A stretch of 64,000 nt of DNA from NCBI GenBank assembly GCA_016124195.1, contig WGOE01000004.1, forward strand, positions 186,001 to 250,000. The letters are read 5' to 3'. Shown here piece by piece: positions 12,437 to 21,362 of the stretch. The position numbers and the translations under genes were made by a program. The notes beneath the pieces were generated by a model that was given only the letters and a program-made list of their open reading frames with translations, made no database searches and was not told the origin of the DNA. The stretch comes from a bacterium (lineage in GTDB: Bacteria > Pseudomonadota > Alphaproteobacteria > Rhodobacterales > Rhodobacteraceae). The stretch's first letter is position 1. The number at the start of each line of letters is the position of its first letter.

Positions 12437-14446
12437 TTACAGGCCGTAGATCAGGCCTGGGTCCATCGCGATATAGCCCACAGCCTCGCCCGTGTGACCC
12501 ATCTCGACATCGGCCGATTGCTCTTCCTGGGCAAAGACTGCGACGCTGTCCACGAAGATGTTGTTGAGCCGCAGATCGGCCGTATCGGGGCCCCGCATGG
12601 TCTGCATGTCGGCGATGAAGGCGAAGTGATCAGTGCCGAAGGCGCCGGGCATGTCGATGCGGTGCACGGTGCTGTCGACCGGGTCCATCGAGCCTGCCAT
12701 AAGCCCGCCGCCCGTGCCGGTGCCGCTGTCCAGCGCGATCCAATCCACGGCTTCAGCCTTGATCGGGGTGGCGTTGGCCTCTTGCTGCTGCAACTCCATT
12801 TTGAAGCCCGAGGTGCCGACCGACATGATCCGGTCGGTCACGGTGGCGGTCTGGCTGTCGGACGCGACCTGCGCCATCACCAGCGGCTTGCCATTGAAGG
12901 CCGCCCCCCCGAAGCCGATGGTGCTTGCGACGCCCGAAGCGGTCGAGGAGCCCGCCGCGATGACCTGACCATTGGCCAGGGTATGGGTGCCGGCGGAAAC
13001 GGCCATCCAGCTGATCTGCTCGTTTGCATGGTAGCCGTCGAGATAGTTCCATTCCTTGATCTGAAATTCAAAGCCCGTGCTGGTGACATTGCGCACGATC
13101 AGGCTCGCGGGTTGGCCGCCGTGCATCGTCATTGGGCCCATCACGACCGAGGGATTGTCGATGGCCGAAGAAAAACTGACCGAATGCCACTGCGCACGGT
13201 TTTCCTGCAAGACGTTCAGGACCCCGGATTCACCGATCTTGGTCAATCCGGGCGAGGGAGGGGAGGAGCCATACTCCTCGGCGCCGATGTCGACCTTGCC
13301 CACCACTCGCACATTTCCGCTCACATCGGTGGCGCCAAGCCCAAAGGCATCCGTTCCAGCGTCGATTGCCTTCGAGCCGGACGACAATTCGAAATTGCCA
13401 TGCGCGGCATCAACGAAAAGCGGATTGACGCCAATGAGGTTCTGATTGCCGGTCGTCGCAATTGCATTGCCACCGTCATTGCGGAACGAGTTTTGCCCCG
13501 CAATTCCATTGAACAGCAGGTTATTGTCGAAGATCACGTTCTTGTTGACATACCCGCTGTAAGAGTTGTTGTCGAATGCGGTATTTCCGCTGATCGAGGA
13601 ATCGGCAACGGCTATATTGTTGACGAAGGTATTGTTGCTCGATTGAGCGTTCGAGATTTCACCGCGCCAAGTGCCGGTGTTGGCCAGGTCGACGTTGTTG
13701 TGATAGGCGGTGTTGCCGCTGACGGTGACGTGATCGCTCCACGTCACCTGCACGCCCTTGCCTCCGTTGCCGTAGACAAGGTTGTTCTCGACCAGGGTTG
13801 CGTAGTTATAAGCCTGGTAAGCAGTGTTCTGGGTGCTCTGAAAGTCATCGATGATGATGCCGTTGCCGTCAGTATGCTCTCCGGCATGGGTGACATTGTC
13901 ATGCGAGATGTTATTGCGCACAATCGTTCGATAACCCGTGGTCGTCGTGTCACCGGTGATGTTTCGGTTTTCGTAAATGGAGATACCCGAAAACCAGCCA
14001 GAGCTTGCATTGCCGTAGGTCTCGTTGCCCTCGACCGTGATGAAGTCCGAGTAGTTGAATTGAATTCCTGACTCGCCATTGCCGTGCGAGATGTTGTTGC
14101 GCACCGTGATGTGGTGAACGTTATTGGCCTGGATCCCGTCGCCCTTTGCGCCCGCGATATCAAAACCTTCGATCGTGACGTAATTTGCATTGACGTCGAT
14201 CGCGTCATAGCCCGTCGTCGGCCGGATCAGCGCTTGACCGGGCACTTCCGAATGGATCGTCACATCCCCTGCGGCCGACCCCCCCTTGGCGATGTTGAGG
14301 GTTTCGTTGTAAGTGCCTGGACGAACGATGATTTCATCGCCCGGCTTCAGGTTCGCACTGAGGGCTTCGTTGATTGTGCGGAAGGGTGAGGTCGCTGTCC
14401 CTGACGCTGTGTCGCTGCCTGTGGTTGCAACATAGTAGATTGCCAT
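12437..14446 (-). CDS. Secreted-type right-handed parallel beta-helix protein with three C-terminal modules
   Basis: A 669-residue protein starting MAIYYVATTGSDTASGTATS, the usual opening of pectate-lyase-like beta-helix proteins of unknown substrate. Residues about 20-390 contain repeated N-rich coils (ITVRNNISHGNG, ITVEGNETYGN and similar) that fit a right-handed parallel beta-helix. Residues about 405-660 hold three related modules ending in the signatures ISWMAVSAG, VDWIALDSG and VGYIAMDPG. No cleavable signal peptide is visible, so export by a type I system is a guess. G+C and codon use are milder than in the neighbours. It may be a polysaccharide-acting or adhesion protein, being next to the EPS island, but no catalytic residues could be assigned. 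Confidence 0.8.
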   Translation of the reverse strand: MAIYYVATTGSDTASGTATSPFRTINEALSANLKPGDEIIVRPGTYNETLNIAKGGSAAGDVTIHSEVPGQALIRPTTGYDAIDVNANYVTIEGFDIAGAKGDGIQANNVHHITVRNNISHGNGESGIQFNYSDFITVEGNETYGNASSGWFSGISIYENRNITGDTTTTGYRTIVRNNISHDNVTHAGEHTDGNGIIIDDFQSTQNTAYQAYNYATLVENNLVYGNGGKGVQVTWSDHVTVSGNTAYHNNVDLANTGTWRGEISNAQSSNNTFVNNIAVADSSISGNTAFDNNSYSGYVNKNVIFDNNLLFNGIAGQNSFRNDGGNAIATTGNQNLIGVNPLFVDAAHGNFELSSGSKAIDAGTDAFGLGATDVSGNVRVVGKVDIGAEEYGSSPPSPGLTKIGESGVLNVLQENRAQWHSVSFSSAIDNPSVVMGPMTMHGGQPASLIVRNVTSTGFEFQIKEWNYLDGYHANEQISWMAVSAGTHTLANGQVIAAGSSTASGVASTIGFGGAAFNGKPLVMAQVASDSQTATVTDRIMSVGTSGFKMELQQQEANATPIKAEAVDWIALDSGTGTGGGLMAGSMDPVDSTVHRIDMPGAFGTDHFAFIADMQTMRGPDTADLRLNNIFVDSVAVFAQEEQSADVEMGHTGEAVGYIAMDPGLIYGL

Positions 14447-15195
14447 TTCTTCTCTTTCTTTGTTGGCTTTGTATCATCCTGAAGGTTTTCGTTGCGCATT
14501 TGGCGGTATCGCAGGCTGTGCAAGACATCCTTTTGATCCACCTCTGCGTCAAGTCGATACATATCAGGGGTTTCGGTCTAAGCCAGCCGGTTTGCAAGTC
14601 GATCGGCAAAGTTTTACGCAGCCGTGACATTCCAGCGGGTTTCCTATTGATTGCTTGATAACGGCGAAAGCTTTTTGGAAGTCCCGTCAATTGCTTAGTT
14701 TGACCCGATGCCGGACTTGGATCTGGCAGGTTGCGCGGACTTTTGCTGATCCCATGATTTTGCCGGGTCCCGGTGCGTGCTGCGCCGGTGGACACCGGCA
14801 ATCTTCCGCCGGTCGCTTTTCGGGATCGGCCGGATGTTTGATTCGGCCGTGGCCTCTGGCGTTTTTCAACGTGGATCCAATCAACTACTCCTTTCGGCGT
14901 ATGAACTACTCCTTATGGAGGATAGATAACACTTTGGATCCATCGCCCCGCTTCAAAGGTGGGTATTCCGCGCCGGTCATGCGTCTTTTGGAGAATTGAA
15001 GCCTTGCACTGGCGCCATCGCGACTTTGGAAATCATTCGCCCAGATAGGCCTCATCCGCCGATTGACGCCCGATTGCGCCCAAGTGGGAACTTCTCGCCC
15101 GAGGTCGCTGGTTGCTAGGTTTGGCTCAAGGCCCCCCGCAGGCCTGCGTTGCGCCATTGAACCACCCTTTCCAAATTCATTTCGTGGAGGATCCT
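14447..15195. other. 749-bp divergent intergenic region, lower G+C, no gene supported
   Basis: Lies between the beta-helix gene (leftward) and the first EPS operon (rightward), and is visibly more A+T rich than its surroundings. Short open frames here lack ribosome sites and family features. The notable content is the repeat structure at 14872-14942; the segment should hold the promoters of both flanking units. Confidence 0.6.
14872..14942. promoter_or_regulatory. Inverted repeat enclosing two 21-bp-spaced direct repeats (candidate EPS operator or sRNA element)
   Basis: TGGATCCAA (14872-14880) and TTGGATCCA (14934-14942) are perfect inverted arms. Between them AACTACTCCTT occurs twice, at 14883-14893 and 14904-14914, a 21-bp register (two helical turns). 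The first copy continues as TTCGGCG, matching a site upstream of the exporter gene near 32713. TACTCCT fits the TACYYMT heptamer bound by NarL-type regulators. Confidence 0.5.
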
Positions 15196-16728
15196 TTGCC
15201 AGTCACCAATTGCACGCTTGGGCCCGGGGTCCGGATCACGCATCCCGATCTGGTCAATCTTTATGGCTGTCAGATCGGGGCGGGCACGATGATCGGGCCC
15301 TTTGTGGAGATTCAATCCGACAGCATCGTGGGCGCCCGCTGCAAGATTTCGTCGCACAGCTTCATCTGTGAAGGTGTCATGCTGCAGGACGAGGTCTTTG
15401 TCGGTCACGGTGTGATGTTCACCAACGATCTTTACCCGGCCAGCACCAATCCGGACGGTTCGATGAAGGGACCTCAGGACTGGACCTGCCACCAGACCCT
15501 CGTCTGTCGCGGCGCCTCGATCGGCTCGAATGCCACGATCCTGTGCGGGGTGACGATCGGGGCCGGCGCGATGGTCGGGGCCGGAGCGGTCGTCACGCGC
15601 GACGTGCCGGATGGCGCGACGGTCGCCGGCGTTCCGGCCCGGCCCATCGGCGCGGCGCGTCGCAGAGCTTGCCGGCAAGAAGACACTCGGTTCGGCCATG
15701 GTGCGGTCATGATCAACGTCGGTATTGCAGGTTATGGCTATTGGGGACCGAACCTGTGCCGGGCGGTGGCTGAATCGGGTTGCGCCCGGGTCGAGATGAT
15801 CGCGGACATGTCGCAGGACGCCCGCGCCCGGGCCGAACTGCGCCATCCGGCCGCGCGTCTGACCGGCGACATCCACGCGATGATTGCCGACCCCAAGGTC
15901 GATGCCGTGATGATTGCAACGCCAGTCAGCACGCATTTTCCGCTGGCGCTGGCGGCGCTGAAGGCGGGCAAGCATGTGCTGGTCGAAAAGCCGATGGCAG
16001 AGACCCCGGCCAAGGCAGCCATCCTCGTCAACGAAGCCGCGGCCCGGTCCCTGGTGCTGATGGTGGACCACACCTTCATCTACACCGGCGCCGTCCAGAA
16101 GATCGCGGCGCTGATCGCCGAGGGAGAGCTGGGCCAGCTTTACTATTACGACTCGATCCGCGTGAACCTTGGCATCTTTCAGCGCGATGTCGATGTGATC
16201 TGGGACCTTGCGGTGCACGACTTCGCCATTCTGGACCGGCTGATGCCGACCCGGCCGGTGGCCGTGACTGCCAGCGCCGCCAGCTGCATCGTGGGCAGTC
16301 CGGCCAACATGGCGCATGTCTCGGTCTATTACGAAGATGGCGCCATGGCCCATCTGAACGTCAACTGGCTGGCGCCAGTCAAGATCCGCCAGACCATGAT
16401 CGGCGGCAGTCGCCGCATGGTCATCTACGACGACATGCAGACCAGCGAAAAGGTCAAGGTCTATGACCGCGGCGCGGCGCCGGGCGACACGCCGTACGAG
16501 ACGCGGGTTTCGTACCGGCTGGGCGACATGCGCGCGCCGGCGCTGTCCTCGAAAGAGGCTCTCTTGACCGAAGTGCAGGAATTCGTGCGCTGCGTCGAGA
16601 CCGGCGCCACGCCCCTTTCGGACGGGGCCAGCGGCTTGCGTGTCGTCGATCTTCTGGCCGCGGCCAGCCTGTCCAGCAAACGCCGCGGTGTTCCCATCGA
16701 ACTCGATTTGAAAAGAGAAGCATCATGA
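15196..16728 (+). CDS. Fused hexapeptide N-acetyltransferase and Gfo/Idh/MocA sugar oxidoreductase (WlbB-WlbA-like)
   Basis: One uninterrupted 510-residue frame carries two enzymes. Residues about 1-155 are a left-handed beta-helix acetyltransferase (GCQIGAGTMIGPFVEIQ, ATILCGVTIGAGAMVGAG, ending VAGVPARPI). After a roughly 20-residue basic linker, MINVGIAGYGYWGPN opens a Rossmann-fold oxidoreductase with the family signature LVEKPMAETPAKA. The two activities occur as separate proteins in diacetamido-uronate pathways (WlbB and WlbA). The best start is a TTG at 15196 behind GGAGG with a five-base gap; GTG 15184 and TTG 15112 lack a ribosome site. An internal ATG at 15709 could start the second domain but has no ribosome site. 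The 3' end overlaps the aminotransferase by ATGA. Confidence 0.85.
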   Translation: MPVTNCTLGPGVRITHPDLVNLYGCQIGAGTMIGPFVEIQSDSIVGARCKISSHSFICEGVMLQDEVFVGHGVMFTNDLYPASTNPDGSMKGPQDWTCHQTLVCRGASIGSNATILCGVTIGAGAMVGAGAVVTRDVPDGATVAGVPARPIGAARRRACRQEDTRFGHGAVMINVGIAGYGYWGPNLCRAVAESGCARVEMIADMSQDARARAELRHPAARLTGDIHAMIADPKVDAVMIATPVSTHFPLALAALKAGKHVLVEKPMAETPAKAAILVNEAAARSLVLMVDHTFIYTGAVQKIAALIAEGELGQLYYYDSIRVNLGIFQRDVDVIWDLAVHDFAILDRLMPTRPVAVTASAASCIVGSPANMAHVSVYYEDGAMAHLNVNWLAPVKIRQTMIGGSRRMVIYDDMQTSEKVKVYDRGAAPGDTPYETRVSYRLGDMRAPALSSKEALLTEVQEFVRCVETGATPLSDGASGLRVVDLLAAASLSSKRRGVPIELDLKREAS

Positions 16729-17849
16729 TCCCGTTTCTTGATCTGCAAAGCCAATACCGCTCCATCGCGCCCGAGCTTCAGAACGCCGTCCTCGCCACCT
16801 TGCGCAGCGGCTCTTACATCCTGGGCGAGCCGGTCGAATGTTTCGAAGAGAATTTCGCAAGCTATTGCGGCACGAAATATGCGATCGGGGTCAACACGGG
16901 CACCTCGGCCCTGCATCTGGCGCTGCTGGCGGCGGGCATCGGCCCGGGGGACGAGGTCATCACCGTGCCGATGACCTTCGTGGCGACGGTGGCCGCGATC
17001 CTTTACACGGGCGCTACACCGGTCTTTGTCGACATCGACCCGGTCACCTGGAACATGGACCCCAGGCAGATCGGCGCGGCCATCACCCGACGGACGCGCG
17101 CCATCCTGCCCGTGCATCTGCACGGCCGGCTCGCCGACATGGAGGCGATCCGGGCCATCGCGCGGCTGCACGACCTTGTGGTGATCGAGGACGCGGCTCA
17201 GGCCCATGGCGCCGAACGTGACGGGCGACGGGCCGGGGCCTTTGGCGACATCGGCTGCTTCAGCTTCTATCCGGGCAAGAACCTCGGCGCTTGCGGCGAG
17301 GCCGGGGCCGTGGTCACCAGCAACGAGGCACATGCCGCCAAGATCCGCTGCCTGCGCGACTGGGGCCAGCAGGGCAAGTACAACCACGTGATGGAGGGCT
17401 TCAACTTCCGCATGGATGCGATCCAGGGCGCCATTCTGGACGTCAAGCTGCGTCATCTGGAGGATTGGACCAAGACGCGCCGTGCTGTTGCCAATGCCTA
17501 TCACGCCGGCCTTTCCCCCAGGATCGCGCGGGCCGCGGGGCCCTTCGGACCGGATCACGCCTGCCATGTCTATGCCATCCGCGTGGCCGACCGCGACGGC
17601 CTGCGCCGCAGGCTGGAGGAGGTCGGCGTGGCAACCAACGTGCATTATCCCAAACCGGTTCACCTTCAGCCGGCCTATGCGCGGCTCGGCTACAAGAAGG
17701 GCGATTTCCCGGTGTCCGAGGCGCTTGCCCAGACGTCGCTGTCGCTGCCGATCCACCCCGACCTTTCGGCGCGCGATGTGCAACAGGTCATCGACGCGGT
17801 GAACGGGTTGGCCAATGTCTCGCCCGCCGCCGCCTTGATGATCGCTTGA
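16725..17849 (+). CDS. DegT/DnrJ/EryC1-family sugar aminotransferase (WlbC-like)
   Basis: A PLP-dependent aminotransferase of 374 residues acting on a keto-sugar nucleotide. It opens MIPFLDLQSQYRSIAPELQ, as in WlbC/WbpE-type 3-aminotransferases. It has NTGTSALHLAL, VIEDAAQAHGA and the cofactor-lysine segment CFSFYPGKNLGACGEAG. Start and stop overlap with the upstream fused enzyme, matching the biochemical order of 3-keto formation, transamination and N-acetylation. Together they suggest a UDP-2,3-diacetamido-sugar or similar 3-amino sugar. The C4 versus C3 specificity cannot be settled by reading alone. Confidence 0.88.
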   Translation: MIPFLDLQSQYRSIAPELQNAVLATLRSGSYILGEPVECFEENFASYCGTKYAIGVNTGTSALHLALLAAGIGPGDEVITVPMTFVATVAAILYTGATPVFVDIDPVTWNMDPRQIGAAITRRTRAILPVHLHGRLADMEAIRAIARLHDLVVIEDAAQAHGAERDGRRAGAFGDIGCFSFYPGKNLGACGEAGAVVTSNEAHAAKIRCLRDWGQQGKYNHVMEGFNFRMDAIQGAILDVKLRHLEDWTKTRRAVANAYHAGLSPRIARAAGPFGPDHACHVYAIRVADRDGLRRRLEEVGVATNVHYPKPVHLQPAYARLGYKKGDFPVSEALAQTSLSLPIHPDLSARDVQQVIDAVNGLANVSPAAALMIA

Positions 17850-17860
17850 GGGGAAAGATC

Positions 17861-18862
17861 ATGTCGAAAAGCTCTGTCCTTGCCAACAAAAGGGTGCTTG
17901 TCACTGGCGGCAGCGGGTTTGTCGGATCGCATCTCGTTGACCTGCTGGTCGAGGCGAAGTGCCGCGAGATCGTCGTCATCGACAACATGGTGCGCGGCCG
18001 GCCGGAAAATCTGTCCCGGGCCATGGCCAGCGGGGCGGTCACGCTGGTCCGCGGCGATATCCGCGACGCGGCCCTGATGCGGCGGCTGATGCCGGGGATT
18101 GACACCGTGTTCCATCAGGCGGCGCTGCGCATCACCCATTGCGCCGCCGAACCGGACGAGGCGATGTCGGTCATGGTGCAGGCCACCTACGACCTCTTGC
18201 AACTTTGCCGAGAGATGGGGACGCGCAAGGTGGTGATGGCCTCCTCTGCCTCGATCTATGGCCTGGCCGAGCATTTCCCGACCACCGAGGCAGAACCGCC
18301 CTATCCGAACCGCACGCTGTACGGCGCGGCCAAATCCTTTGGCGAGGGGCTCCTGCGGTCGTTCAACGACATGTACGGGCTCAACTACGTGGCTTTGCGC
18401 TATTTCAACGTCTATGGCCCGAGGATGGACCTGCACGGCCGCTATACCGAGGTCATGGTGCGCTGGATGGAACGCATCGCGGCAGGCGAGCCGCCGATCA
18501 TCTTTGGCGACGGGCTGCAGACGATGGACATGATCGACGTGCGCGATGTGGCGCGCGCCAATATCCTCGCCGCGACCTCGAAGGTCAGCGATGCCGTCTT
18601 CAACGTCGGCAGCCAGACCGAGACGTCGCTTCTGGACCTGGCCTCGCTGTTGGCGGCAGGCATGGGGCGGCCCGATCTGGTGCCGATCCATGCCGAGGCC
18701 CGCGCGATCAATCCCGTGCCGCGCCGCTTGTGTTCGGGCAAGGCCGCGCGCGAGCAGCTGGGCTTCAGGCGCGAAATCGCGCTGTCCGACGGGTTGCGCG
18801 ACCTCATTGCCTGGTGGAGGGCGGAAAAGGCCGCCGCACCGTCAGCGGAGGCCGCAGCATGA
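17861..18862 (+). CDS. NAD-dependent epimerase/dehydratase (UDP-glucose 4-epimerase type SDR)
   Basis: A 333-residue extended short-chain dehydrogenase acting on a nucleotide sugar. It has the NAD loop VTGGSGFVGSHL, the second-strand acidic IDNMVRGR, SSASIYG, the catalytic Tyr-Lys in TLYGAAKSFGEGL, and RYFNVYGPRMD. It most resembles the 4-epimerase/dehydratase group; the exact substrate is not determinable. The ATG at 17861 follows GGGGAAAG by a few bases; the longer open frame lies inside the previous gene. It overlaps the next aminotransferase by ATGA, so the four genes 15196-20049 form a tight operon. Confidence 0.88.
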   Translation: MSKSSVLANKRVLVTGGSGFVGSHLVDLLVEAKCREIVVIDNMVRGRPENLSRAMASGAVTLVRGDIRDAALMRRLMPGIDTVFHQAALRITHCAAEPDEAMSVMVQATYDLLQLCREMGTRKVVMASSASIYGLAEHFPTTEAEPPYPNRTLYGAAKSFGEGLLRSFNDMYGLNYVALRYFNVYGPRMDLHGRYTEVMVRWMERIAAGEPPIIFGDGLQTMDMIDVRDVARANILAATSKVSDAVFNVGSQTETSLLDLASLLAAGMGRPDLVPIHAEARAINPVPRRLCSGKAAREQLGFRREIALSDGLRDLIAWWRAEKAAAPSAEAAA

Positions 18863-20049
18863 TCCCGATCGCCAAACCATTTCTGGGCGCGGCAGAGGCC
18901 GATGCGGCGCGCGCCGCCGTCCTGTCGGGCTGGGTCTCGCAAGGGCCGCAGGTCGCGGCCTTCGAGGCCGAATTTGCCGCCCTCGTCGGCGCACCCCATG
19001 CCTGCGCCGTGTCGAACTGCACGACCGCGCTGCACCTGGCCTGCCAGGCGCTTGGTATCGGGCCGGGAGACGAGGTGATCACGGTCAGCCACTCTTTCAT
19101 CGCCGGGGCCAATGCGATCCGGCAGACCGGCGGCATCCCCGTCTTTGTCGACATCGAAAGAACCGGCTACAACATCAGCGTCGCTGCGGTCGAAAAGGCG
19201 ATCACCGGGCGGACCAGGGCGATCCTCTGCGTGCATCAGATCGGCATGCCCTGCGACCTCGAAGCCTTGCTGGCCCTGGGCCGGCAGTACGGCCTGCCGG
19301 TGATCGAGGACGCCGCCTGCGCCATCGGATCGGAAATCCGCATCGATGGCCGTTGGGAAAAGATCGGCAAGCCGCATGGCGACATCGCCTGTTTCTCGTT
19401 CCACCCGCGCAAGGTGATCACCACGGGCGAGGGCGGGATGCTGACGACGCGGCACCCCGATCTGGACGCGAAATTCCGGCTGTGGCGCCAGCATGGCATG
19501 TCGATCTCGGATGTGCAGCGCCACGCCTCTTCGCAGATCCAGTTCGAAGACTACCCCGAGCGCGGCTACAACTACCGCATGACCGACATCCAGGCCGCCA
19601 TCGGGCGCGAACAGCTCAAACGGCTGGACGACATCGTGCAGAAGCGGCGTGCCATCGCGACGCTTTATCACAGGATGATGGCCGATATCCCGGGGATCAC
19701 CCTGCCGGTCGAACCGGACTGGGCGCGTTCGAACTGGCAAAGCTATTGCATCGGGCTCGATCACGCCATCGACCAGCGCAGCCTGATGCAAGCCCTGCTG
19801 GACCGGGGTGTGGCAAGCCGGCGCGGCATCATGTGCATGCACCTGGAAGGCGCGCAGGCCGATGTGCCGCTGCGCCATCCGCTGGACCGTTCGGTGGAGG
19901 CGCGCGACCATTCGATCCTGCTGCCGCTCTTTGCCCAGATGACCACCGACGAGGTGCGCCGCGTGGTCAACACCCTGCGCGCCGAAGTCCTGTTCCTGCT
20001 GTTGGCGCCCCGACCCCCGGCAGACCCGCCCGCCGCCGTTGCGTCCTAG
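18859..20049 (+). CDS. DegT/DnrJ/EryC1-family sugar aminotransferase
   Basis: A second PLP-dependent sugar aminotransferase, 396 residues, different from the one at 16725. It opens MIPIAKPFLGAAEADAARAA, has SNCTTALHLACQALG, VIEDAACAIGSE and the cofactor-lysine motif CFSFHPRKVITTGEGG, typical of perosamine-synthase-like or 4-aminosugar enzymes. The PLP motif differs from the first copy (FYPGK versus FHPRK), consistent with another ring position. It ends by sharing the four bases CTAG with the converging acetyltransferase gene, a possible acetyl-donor partner. Confidence 0.88.
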   Translation: MIPIAKPFLGAAEADAARAAVLSGWVSQGPQVAAFEAEFAALVGAPHACAVSNCTTALHLACQALGIGPGDEVITVSHSFIAGANAIRQTGGIPVFVDIERTGYNISVAAVEKAITGRTRAILCVHQIGMPCDLEALLALGRQYGLPVIEDAACAIGSEIRIDGRWEKIGKPHGDIACFSFHPRKVITTGEGGMLTTRHPDLDAKFRLWRQHGMSISDVQRHASSQIQFEDYPERGYNYRMTDIQAAIGREQLKRLDDIVQKRRAIATLYHRMMADIPGITLPVEPDWARSNWQSYCIGLDHAIDQRSLMQALLDRGVASRRGIMCMHLEGAQADVPLRHPLDRSVEARDHSILLPLFAQMTTDEVRRVVNTLRAEVLFLLLAPRPPADPPAAVAS

Positions 20050-20708
20050 CCCCGTCCCGGACCCGGCTGCGGATCCGTCATGGTGCGGATCTGCCGGGCC
20101 GGGTTTCCCACCATCACCGCCCCTTCCGGCACATCGCGGACGACATTGGCGCCCATCCCGATCAGGGCGCCATCGCCGATGCGGATGCCGTTGCGGATGG
20201 AACTCGCGCTGCCGATGTAGCAGCCCTTGCCGATGACGACAGAGCCGGCGAGGGTCACGTTCGATCCGATGATCGAGCAGGCGCCGATGCGGACGTCGTG
20301 ATGGATCACCGAATTGACCAGCACCATGACATGGTTGCCCAGGATTGCATTCGAGGTGACGACGGCGCCCGGATACAGCACCGCCCCATGTCCAAGCTGC
20401 GCATAACCCGACACGCTGGCGCGCGGATGAACCAACCGGGCAAACCGCGCCTCGGGAATGCGCAGAGCGTCAATCATCGCTTGCCGACGCGGATAGGATT
20501 TCTCTGACCCGATCAGGAAAAGATAAAGGCAATCGCCAAATTCATGCGCGCGTGCCAGAGGGGCCAGGGGAATGCCCTTGAAATCCGCGCCATGGCGTGG
20601 GTCATCCGAGAGAATTGCCGCGACCTTGAATTCGGCCTCGGCGGCCTCAAGAATCTCCAGCGTGTTCCCGCTGAGGCCGATCAGGACGATGGTCTGTTTC
20701 AAAGGCAT
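20046..20708 (-). CDS. Sugar O/N-acetyltransferase (NeuD/PglD-like)
   Basis: A two-domain sugar acetyltransferase of about 220 residues. The N-terminal Rossmann-like PglD domain (TIVLIGLSGNTLEILEAA) is followed by hexapeptide repeats forming a left-handed helix (GHGAVLYPGAVVTSNAILGNH, IGACSIIGSNVTLAGSVVIG) and the closing VGNPARQI. The ATG at 20708 with GGGAAG upstream is preferred over more distant starts at 20729 and 20780. The protein would acetylate an amino sugar made by the converging aminotransferase operon. It has its own leftward promoter candidate at 20769-20797. Confidence 0.85.
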   Translation of the reverse strand: MPLKQTIVLIGLSGNTLEILEAAEAEFKVAAILSDDPRHGADFKGIPLAPLARAHEFGDCLYLFLIGSEKSYPRRQAMIDALRIPEARFARLVHPRASVSGYAQLGHGAVLYPGAVVTSNAILGNHVMVLVNSVIHHDVRIGACSIIGSNVTLAGSVVIGKGCYIGSASSIRNGIRIGDGALIGMGANVVRDVPEGAVMVGNPARQIRTMTDPQPGPGRG

Positions 20709-20768
20709 TATCTTCCCTATTTCGAACATGGCGCAACGATCAGATTCGCACGCGCAAATCATTTTGGA

Positions 20769-20797
20769 AGTATAATCCATTTCGGCCCGGTGACCAA
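20769..20797 (-). promoter_or_regulatory. Candidate sigma-70-type promoter for the NeuD/PglD-like gene
   Basis: Read on the minus strand: TTGGTC at 20797-20792, a 17-base spacer and TATACT at 20774-20769, about 60 bases upstream of the proposed start codon. Confidence 0.45.
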
Positions 20798-20929
20798 TGA
20801 ATACAGGTCAGTTATCGCTTTTGGTTGCGCGGTATGGTATAATTAAACCCATAGTTGTATTCGGGTCGGGCGGCGGCGAATCACTTCAGCCTTGCCGGTC
20901 TGATCTGGCGCTGGGGGGCAGGCTTTTAG

Positions 20930-21075
20930 CGACGCGAAGTGGCATTTTCGATCCTTGATGACCTGCTCCGCCAAATAAATTTGCCAGCCGGTGGCGCATT
21001 CGGCATGCCCCGTACAAGGCAGGTTTGGCCTGGGTCCGCGGCCTCAAAGCCGAGCGACCCATGCGGATCGGCCAG
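20930..21075 (-). pseudogene. Possible remnant of an IS5-type transposase C terminus
   Basis: The minus-strand reading gives LYGACRMRHRLANLFGGAG, resembling the LY-x-R-x-R-IE-x-MFG region near the end of IS5-type DDE transposases. IKDRKCHF appears in the next frame, where R-R-x-A-T-R-Y-D would be expected. The catalytic Glu is not conserved and the frame is broken. The match is short and weak, and no terminal repeats were identified. Confidence 0.25.
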
Positions 21076-21362
21076 GCACCGCCGTCGCCGCGAGGGACAT
21101 CCTCGGCGGGGACGGGGTCCTCTGCCTCGGGCGTAGACCGGGTTTCCCCCACGATTTCAAGGTCAACCATTCGCCCCTGCTGATCCGGGCCCCACGATCG
21201 GCAGGAGGATTAACATCTGTAAATCAAAGGTTAACACGACATATCGTGAAGAAGGGAGGACGGTGCCGGATACCCCTGCACGCAACAAGGCACTTGCGGG
21301 CAGATGAAACTGCGACGCGCGATTTCGCCAATGAACTGCGGTGCCGTGCTTGAGTACAGTGT

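Noticed and set aside
14655-14999. A 114-codon open frame in the intergenic region before the first EPS operon
   Set aside because: No ribosome site, no recognisable family, and it overlaps the inverted-repeat element.
15709-16728. Separate translation of the oxidoreductase from the internal ATG at 15709
   Set aside because: No ribosome site precedes this ATG and no stop separates the domains, so a fusion is the simpler reading; not fully excluded.
21209-21236. TTAAC repeats considered as a CtrA site
   Set aside because: The spacing between the TTAA units does not fit the CtrA consensus TTAA-N7-TTAA.
20991-21353. A 120-codon plus-strand open frame upstream of the LuxR-type gene
   Set aside because: No conserved features; it overlaps the proposed transposase remnant on the other strand.
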